A stretch of DNA of 64,000 nucleotides from Leptodontidium sp. MPI-SDFR-AT-0119 (lineage: Eukaryota > Ascomycota > Leotiomycetes > Helotiales > Leptodontidiaceae): NCBI GenBank assembly GCA_020726505.1, contig JAHLEZ010000019.1:620001-684000 (forward strand), given 5' to 3'. Position 1 is the first letter of the stretch, and each line of letters begins with the position of its first letter. The position numbers and the translations under genes were made by a program. Shown piece by piece: positions 57,222 through 64,000 of this stretch. The notes beneath the pieces are model-generated. The model had not been told where the DNA came from, ran no database searches, and worked only from the letters and a program-made list of their open reading frames with translations.

Positions 57222-57754
57222 CAGTATCCTGTGTCTGGTGTGATCCAGCGCTGGGTTGGTGGGCGATATGCATGGAGGTTGGAGTGGCTAGAGTGTGGTG
57301 CATGGCTCTGATGTAATGTCGTCGTTTCAGTGACTATGATCGAGGCTTATGTGTTTTTTGAGGAGAATCTATTCATTCTAGCCGCTTTTCGTGCCTCACT
57401 CTCGAAAGTTCTCGTCTATGTAGCTTGCATGTTTACATGAATGTCAATAAATGTTGCCGGGTGCTTTGCAACCCATGACAGCGCAAATGAGAAACAGAGA
57501 CTGCACTTACGTCTTTTACCTTTTCCACCTTCCTCAAATTATACTATGTCTTTATTCATAATTCCCCAGTTATTACACCTCTGTTCCGTGATACGTGTGA
57601 ATTCAGGGGTCTCATCAAGTCGACTGTGATTGGCTGATGCGTCTAGCGCGTCACAAGCAGCCGTGCGGGCATCTCGCATTGAGGCGGGATGACATCGAAT
57701 CCCAGCTGAACAACTCCATGAAAGAAGACGCTGCCCACAGCAGAATCATGAACA
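57222..57754. other. intergenic
   Basis: 3' flank of the HsbA gene and promoter of the TBC gene, which are in the same orientation. No other feature seen. Confidence 0.45.
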
Positions 57755-60700
57755 ATGTTCAACCTCAGTAGCCTTGTGCAAAAGGCTCAATCGCTCATTG
57801 ATCCCACTCAAGCCCTGAATATCTCTGCATCCGACCGTAACCCTGCGAAATCCACCCTCTTCCGCCATCAATTCCGACTGCCCGATTCCCAAACACCACT
57901 TCAAGAGATCACGGCTGAGCTCACAATCTCACCGCCGATCACATACTCTCCAAATGCTACACAGGGGGAGAAGGACAGAGATCGCGACAGGGGCTATCAC
58001 TATGCGGGAAAGCTACATTTGAGCGAATCCTACCTTTGCTTCTCGACACAACCTACAAGCTTCCTCCAGACCGCCAGCACTAGCACGTCCTCGGGATTTA
58101 CGGGACAGACGCATGGAGCTGGCCCCGGAGGCAATGGATTCACACTTCCTCTTTGTGCTATCAGACGTGTAGAGCGGCTGCATAGCCAAAGCTTCCAAGT
58201 ACCTTGTTCCAGCTTGTAACTCAACGCATGAACTAACTTTCTGCTCAGTTTGCCTTGGCCATCACAACATGGAACGGAGTCAGCAACACCTCTACCAACG
58301 AAGCTTCGAAAACCCCCATAAGTCAGCAGAAGATTACCATACAGTTGGCGGGTAGCCGGCAAGCCTGCGAGAGGTTCTGTGATGGGTTGAAGAAAGGCCT
58401 CAAAAATGCAGTGGCAGATGTGGGGAAGTTGAAAAGAGTGGTGGCGGAATGCTATTCGGAACATCTTCTCTCGGGCGAAAAGAAGTCGAGCGATCCTCCC
58501 GATGCTGGACTGGGCATGATATTTCGATACCCAGGCGATGCTAGGAAGCTGCGGGACAGAAGCAAGATGCGGTTGTGGGGGGAATACCTTCGAGAGAACG
58601 GGCGAAATGTTACGCTTATTCGGCAACCTACATTTCATAAGCTCATTCGAGTGGGACTACCAAATCGACTGCGTGGAGAGATCTGGGAACAGACATCAGG
58701 AGCGCTGTTCTTGCGTCTGGAGGAGCCTACGTTGTTCTTAGATACTCTGGCAAAGTACGAAGGGCGGGAATCACTTGCGATCGACGAAATCGAGAAGGAT
58801 TTGAATCGAAGTCTTCCGGAATATCCAGGGTTTCAGGATGAGCGGGGTATCGTGCGGCTGAGGAGGGTTCTCACAGCATACAGTTGGATTGATGAGGAAG
58901 TTGGATATTGTCAAGCCATGAACATTGTGGTGGCTGCCCTCCTCATATACATGTCCGAAACACAAGCGTTCTTCCTTCTACGTACCCTTTGCGACCGATT
59001 GCTACCCGGTTATTACTCGACTACAATGTACGGCACACTGCTGGATCAGCGGGTATTCGAATCCCTAGTAGAAAAGACCATGCCAATACTATGGGACCAT
59101 CTGGTCAAATCGGACGTACAGCTCTCAGTTGTGTCATTACCCTGGTTTCTTTCATTGTACATCAATTCCATGCCGCTGGTGTTTGCATTCAGAGTTTTAG
59201 ATGTTTTCTTTTTAGAAGGCCCAAAAGTACTTTTCCAGGTCGGCCTTGCAATTCTGCGGATTAACGGCGAAGATCTCTTGGATGCAACGGATGATGGCGC
59301 ATTCATATCCGTTCTGAAGGGCTACTTTTCGAAATTGGACGAATCAGCGCACCCCAAGTCCGAAAATGCAAAACTACGAGCAGTCACTCGATTCCAGGAA
59401 CTGATGGTTGTAGCTTTCAAGGAGTTTTCTGGGATCACGCAAAGTAGCATCTCAGAGCAGCGTATGAAGCACAAAGATGCTGTTCTCAACAACATTGAGA
59501 GCTTTGCGAAACGAACTTCGATCCGTAACCTAGGACCAGACAGCAAACGGCTGAGTGTCGAAGATCTTGGAGCCTTGTATGACAGATTTTACGGGATATT
59601 ATACGAGCGCCAGCAAAGAAGTCAAATGATCCAGGATGAGACCGATAGAAGAGAGAAAGCCAGTAAAGCTAGAGCTGCTGAAGTGGTGTCAGGATTGGCT
59701 GAAACTCAGAGCATTGAAAAGGGAAGAGTTGGCTTGGGACCCAGTCCTACGCTCATGGACTACGACGGATTTAGGGAATTCCTCGCGGGCATCTCGAAAT
59801 GGGCAATTACAGATTCGCCATCGCCACCAGAGCGAGATGTTACTTCCGAAAGAGAGAAACACTCTTACTTTGGAAACAGTATGCGCAGAAGAGAAGTATC
59901 TCTATCGCCGTGGGGAGTGGGGAACCCTGAGCCAGCTGATCACGAATTCATGAGACGGTTGTTTCGGCGATGGGATGTGGGCATGAACTCAGCATTGACA
60001 CTTCAAGATGTGGTGACTGGAATTGCACACATAAAGGGGAAAGGAGATATTATGGGGAGCATCACGTACTTCTTCGAACTCTACGACGACGATGGCGATG
60101 GAAAGGTTGACCGAGAGGGAATTTTAAGGATATCAGAAGCCTTATTGTTCCTATCTCGCCGCGGCCTGGATGGATCTCTCACGCCTTCGAGGTCCATGGT
60201 TGGCCTCAGCGAATATGAAGTTGGGAATGGGAACCTCGACATTCCACAAGGAACGACCAATGAACGCTTTCTTAGCAGTGTCAGTGCATTCATCAGACGC
60301 TGCTTCGAGTATGCCGACCCAGACCATCCGCAAAACCAGGAAGACGAGGATTCAAACACCAACGGTGCAGTAGACAGTGCCTTTGGAATCGGCGATGACA
60401 GTGATGACGAAGAGGATCTTTTGGATCTTGGTACTGAAAAGTCACCCAAAAAGACCAAGAACCCCTCGGGACTTCCAACCATCCCTCCTGCATCTGGAGC
60501 TCCATCCAACGACCAGCGCCGAACTTCCAAGGCTCACACCGAAGCCGCAAATGCCGCCCTGGACCCCTCGAAACCTCTACACATCACTCTTCCAACCTTC
60601 CGCATGGTTGTTCTGGCCGACGAGCTTCTCGAGCAGTTCTTCGAATCCTCATTCCCAGCTTCCTTCCGCATCTCCGACAAGCTGGTGCCCACCAATCCCA

Positions 60701-61209
60701 CATCTTCCTCTTCCAGCCTCACAACATTCTCTAACATTGGCTTCGGTCGCTCAGCCACAGCAGGTCAAGGCCCTCTGGGCGGAGTCGGCGGTACAAGTTC
60801 AGCTGGTGCTGTGCCACCAGGGAAGGGTCTTCGTGGGGTCCTGGATAACATCGTTACCGATGGTATGCGCGTAGCAGCCGAAGTCCGCAGACGCATGGAT
60901 GAAGCACAGAAGGAAATGGAGAGAAATGCCGTCAACAGACCTGCGGAAGATGACGAAGACGAAGATGAGGGCTATGATGCACGTACTTCTGGTGCATACA
61001 ACGGTGATGCAGAGCGCCGGAGTGTCCGTTCTGAAGATCGCGATCTTCTTGAAGGTGCTGATGCCGAAGCTGGCAGCGGTCGAGGCATGGATGCTGTGAA
61101 CGAGGTCAAGCAATCCACGTTGAGTCCGACGGCTACAAGTGGTGGCACCGGTGAGAGAACGAGGAGTGCGAGTACCGCTACGCAGAAAGTACTGGAATTC
61201 GAGCAGTGA
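57755..61209 (+). CDS. TBC-domain Rab GTPase-activating protein, Gyp2-like
   Basis: Exon 1 (57755-58198) and exon 2 (58249-61209) join in phase 0 by a 50-bp intron (GTACCT donor, ACTAAC branch, CTCAG acceptor) for 1134 residues. Order: an N-terminal GRAM-like domain (GYHYAGKLHLSESYLCFST, about residues 30-200), then TBC (from about 280: RVGLPNRLRGEIWEQTSG). The arginine-finger motif IEKDLNRSLPEYPGF and the glutamine-finger motif GYCQAMNIV are present. An EF-hand-like loop (YDDDGDGKVDREGI, about residue 762) is followed by a long acidic low-complexity C-terminus. This is the architecture of the fungal Gyp2/Mdr1 group, cytosolic activators of Rab GTP hydrolysis that tune Golgi and endosome traffic. 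Both fingers and the EF-hand are intact, and no stops or frameshifts are seen. This conserved housekeeping gene marks the return to ordinary gene space. Confidence 0.93.
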
Positions 61210-61759
61210 TGATGGATGCGTTTGACGCTGGGGTTTCGGTCTGTGTATTTATCTGGACGTTTTATACTTGATGGGCGGGGTAGTGGCGTGGATGGGTACC
61301 TAGCTAGCACAGGGGATTTTGGCGTTTGGGATGGCGTTCTTTTGAGACTTGGGACTCGGAACGGGAGAGGAAGGGAGATGATGGAGATGTAAGAATTCCA
61401 CGCATTAAATCATGGAATGTATTTATTGTTCATTGATATCTGCTTTGAGGAACTTCTCAACTCTTTTACTCTATGTCAAAGATGTCCCTCATTCTGGTCG
61501 AACATCCCGTCCCGAATTTGAGATTAGATTAATACAAAGCTCATCTTCATCTCTTAGTCTCTCACACATTTATGTAATAGCGAGGGTCATTGGAAGCTCA
61601 TTCTTCAGCCCACCCCTTCCTTGCCTCTGGCATTAAAGTTATAAAGCAAAGATCTAATTTGATGTTTGGTATCCCTTGACAGGTCTCTCTCTTGATCTTC
61701 TTTTCATATTATAGCTGAGATGAATGAAGTCTTCATCTTTAGCATATCCTTTACATCTC
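61210..61759. other. intergenic
   Basis: 3' flank of the TBC gene; no gene supported. Confidence 0.4.
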
Positions 61760-62248
61760 GTCACTCCACATATAATTCCCCCCACTTAGGCGTCTTCCAG
61801 TGTGCCCTACAACGGCACCAAAGTAATCTTTGGGCAGCTACGTCTTCCGTGAGCCCAGGGTGTTTCCTTGTGCGCCAGTGGGAGAAACCTTCTTTAGTCG
61901 CAAGACGGTAAATATAAGAGTCGCTCATTTTAAGGCCCGTGGAGTCGCGACGGGTATGCCATTTTTGGGTGTAATCGTAGGTAGATAAGCAATCGATGAC
62001 GCAATCGACTATCGTATTTGACAGGAGTATCACTGCGAGGAGAGAATGGCCTTCGTTGCGAACTTGTATCGTTGCTAAGGTGGGCGTACTATTGATCGCG
62101 AGACGCCCATTTTGACCTCAATCTCCAGGGGAGTATCGCCGGCCTCGCGCATACAGACGACTTTACCCCTTTGGTAAGGAGAGAGTTTAGGATCTCTAAA
62201 TCGTCGATTGCCATGGGTATCACGCAAAGGAGTGCGTTGTGGTGGCAT
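61760..62248 (-). pseudogene. Tc1/mariner transposase remnant
   Basis: From the ATG at 62248 the minus strand reads MPPQRTPLRDTHGNRRF, then a helix-turn-helix pattern, LSPYQRGKVVCMREAGDTP and IEVKMGVSRSIV, typical of fungal Tc1/mariner transposases. After a stop and a frame change come TLATIQVRNEGHSL, RLATKEGFSHWRTRKHPGLTEDVAAQRLLWCR and HWKTPKWGE, then WSDE, where the first catalytic Asp is expected, again in another frame. Everything beyond that, including the other two catalytic residues, is missing. Terminal inverted repeats were not found. A dead fragment. Confidence 0.75.
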
Positions 62249-63159
62249 AGTGTTGTGTTGAAGAGAAAGAAAGGAAACGCGGTTCACGATTCGGCTAATA
62301 CTTAAACGGATCACTGTAGTAATTTAGGGCTAGAAATCTTTACTCGGTTCGGCGTATTCCAAAGGACATCGATAGTACTCAAAGCGAAGGGAAGAAGCTT
62401 AGTAGTAGCCGCCGTTGTTGATGATGATCCTCTAGTACCCGCCAATTTCTCTTTGCCTAGTAACTGCTTGCAAGAACTCACAAAAGCATGTCCAGCCCCT
62501 CCCGAACCGTGCTCCTCACCTCCTGTACACTCAACTGCAGGGCTCCCTGTCCCGTAATCAAGATCATTCTCCCCTTGGCTTTCTTCCCCTCCACCACACA
62601 CCACCACGTCTCGCCAATAAAGCAGTGGGCGTCGCAAAACCAATACTAGCCCAATGATTCTGCATCACAGTACTGTACAGTACAGCGCACAATCACGAGA
62701 AAGAAACACTGATCTGTGATTGAGAGAAACGGGTCGATGAGCTTGAAGTGAAAAGAGCTCCGCAGCTTGATGAGGCTCAGCTAGTCTCGGTGTCAGCAGG
62801 GAGCAGTTCCCAGGAATGATAGGCCAGGAGCCGGAGCCATAACGGCAGTCGTCAGTAACAACGTAATACGAGATGCGATCACGAGTACGAAGTATTTTCG
62901 AATGGCAATGACATTGCAAAGCCAGAACTCGTACTGCAGTCGAAGTCAAGCAATTCTGATAAAAAGCACTGAAGACTCTGCCAGTGTTGACCTCACCCAC
63001 ATACTCTCCTCTTCGAGATCAAATTGAGACTGCGCGACGAATGGAAGTCACTTTGAGCGGAGCGCATGATCATAGAAGAGCGATACTTGCCGCGCTCAGT
63101 CCCCAAGTGTCGCGAAAAACAAAAATCTTCGGCGTGCTCAATAACTCACCCCATCAACC
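62249..63159. other. intergenic
   Basis: A 110-codon minus frame (62311-62643) is Gly/Ser/Thr-rich with no motif, and a 111-codon frame (62665-63000) is also featureless. Neither is supported as a gene. Confidence 0.35.
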
Positions 63160-64000
63160 TCACTTCCTGGTCCTCCAACACTCATCTAGGACCTCCTGGG
63201 TAACACAAAAATCCCAATGATAACACGTCTGATGCATAACCGGACTAATCTCCTCCCCGCTCCTCCTTACCCCCCCCCCCCCCCCCCCCCCCCCATCGCA
63301 CTAGCACACTTCTTCCACCTCGAAATTTGTCTCTCATCATCCCCACACCGTCTCCCCATGAAGAACCGGCAATACCATTGAAACAAACCCCGCACCGGGT
63401 ATGTATGGTTTATCCAACCAGCTGCTTCCCACTCTTCGATGGATTGTCCGCAGGTAACTTAGATTTTTTTTAACGCCGGGGCTGTAGATAGACGATGTGG
63501 GTTAGAGGTCTGAATTGAGGCCATCGGTCCATGCAGTATGGAGTTCTTGGTAGTCGTCCGAGATAGTTACGCCTAGTTTCCTGGAGTAGAGAGGACGGAA
63601 GTAGCAGCCGCCGAAACAACCTTCGCGGAGGACTTCCTCGGGAGACTTGTTGGGCGTAAAGTCTAGGTAGGAGTCGAAGTTGAAGACTCCTGCTTCATCG
63701 CGGGTTGGTGGAGGAGCTATAGCCTGCCAGGATGTCCATGATTCTTGTAGCACTTCTAGATCTTCTGCAGGTATATTTGGCTTCTCATCTTCCTCCTCGA
63801 TCTTTGCCATCTTTGCAGACGTCTTCGCCTTGCTAGATTTCGAGGCAGACTTCTGCGTTGTCGTTGCGGATACATTCGAAGGTGCGTCCTCGTTAATTGT
63901 CGGTCGCGCAGGCGCAATGCTATTCGAGCAGAGGATCGTGAAGGTGGCAGATTCAAACTTGCCCTCTCAACCGCCCATCTCTTCTTCCCAGGCTCTCCGG
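63160..64000 (-). pseudogene. fungal conserved protein of unknown function, decayed and cut by the window edge
   Basis: The minus strand, entering from the right edge, reads KFESATFTILCSN, then a basic Ser/Lys stretch, IPAEDLEVLQESW, FNFDSYLDFTPNKSPEEVLR, CFGGCYFRPLYSRKLGVTIS and DYQEL. It then passes a TAA at 63502-63504. In a shifted frame it continues CGQSIEEWEAAGWINH, VRGLFQWYCRFFMGRRC and DDERQISRW, then a 25-bp G tract, and finally EISPVMHQTCYHWDF to a TGA at 63160-63162. I recognise this as a fungal family of unknown function from the C-terminal WEAAGW, FQWYCRFF.GRRC and MHQTCYHW blocks. Another stop (TGA, about 63967) precedes the first block. Stops, at least one frameshift and the G tract in coding sequence show it is not functional. 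The N-terminus lies outside the window. Confidence 0.75.
63270..63294. repeat. 25-bp C homopolymer inside a decayed coding region
   Basis: 25 C on the plus strand (G on the coding strand) between the RCGDDERQISRW and EISPVMHQTCYHW blocks of the minus-strand gene remnant. With 25 G the two sides are out of frame; 23 or 26 would align them. Confidence 0.93.

Noticed and set aside
1..64000. Alternative nuclear genetic code or stop readthrough to explain in-frame stops
   Set aside because: Intact genes in the same window use TAG, TAA and TGA as ordinary ends (the BBE-like gene ends in TAG), and the internal stops fit transition mutation of Gln, Arg and Trp codons.

Overview
The window reads as nuclear DNA of a filamentous ascomycete (Pezizomycotina, most likely a leotiomycete; the class is an inference from gene families only). 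The signs are introns of about 50 bp with GTAAGT/GTATGT donors and CTAAC/CTGAC branch points, fungal-only families (2EXR, Clr5, HsbA, DUF6601, Zn2Cys6, rhodopsin-like SAT4/PTH11 proteins, NACHT-ankyrin NLRs), an intron-bearing tRNA-Gly, and AT-rich tracts whose mutations look like repeat-induced point mutation (RIP: C to T and G to A).

Layout. 1-7 kb is an accessory stretch with a broken PAQR/hemolysin-III-type receptor gene, a broken short HMG-CoA reductase gene and a 2EXR gene. 7.1-10.4 kb carries an apparently intact NACHT-ankyrin NLR whose ankyrin array is built of nearly identical 99-bp units. 10.4-19.1 kb is AT-rich and gene-free. It contains a complete but decayed Ty3/gypsy retrotransposon on the minus strand, with two 249-bp LTRs and recognisable reverse transcriptase and integrase remnants. 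19.4-32.6 kb holds a tRNA-Gly(GCC), a GH18 chitinase remnant, a DHA1-type drug/H+ antiporter gene, a Clr5-domain gene, an internally deleted NAD+ synthetase copy and a rhodopsin-like membrane protein gene. 33-47 kb has a membrane-protein pseudogene, a CCP-rich surface protein, an alkylsulfatase gene with one stop, a BBE-like FAD oxidase, a second 2EXR gene and a DUF6601 gene with one stop. 47.6-51.1 kb is a second NLR (SesB-like hydrolase, NACHT, ankyrin), clearly broken. 51.7-61.2 kb looks more like ordinary gene space: an SMP-30/hetero-Diels-Alderase-like secreted protein, a Zn2Cys6 regulator, an HsbA protein and a TBC (Gyp2-like) Rab GAP. The right edge has Tc1/mariner remains and a decayed gene interrupted by a 25-bp G tract.

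The unifying theme is decay by transition mutation. At least six genes or gene copies, spread over the whole window and not only in repeats, remain collinear with their families but carry isolated stops of the CAG/CAA/CGA/TGG to TAG/TAA/TGA type. The second NLR also lost two Walker A glycines in the same direction. Two long NACHT-ankyrin loci in one window, one intact with a homogenised repeat array and one mutated, are the most interesting biological signal: they fit a diversifying NLR (allorecognition or immune-type) repertoire exposed to RIP. No biosynthetic core enzyme, CRISPR-like array or clearly new multi-gene system was recognised. All intron and domain calls are by eye; no searches were run.
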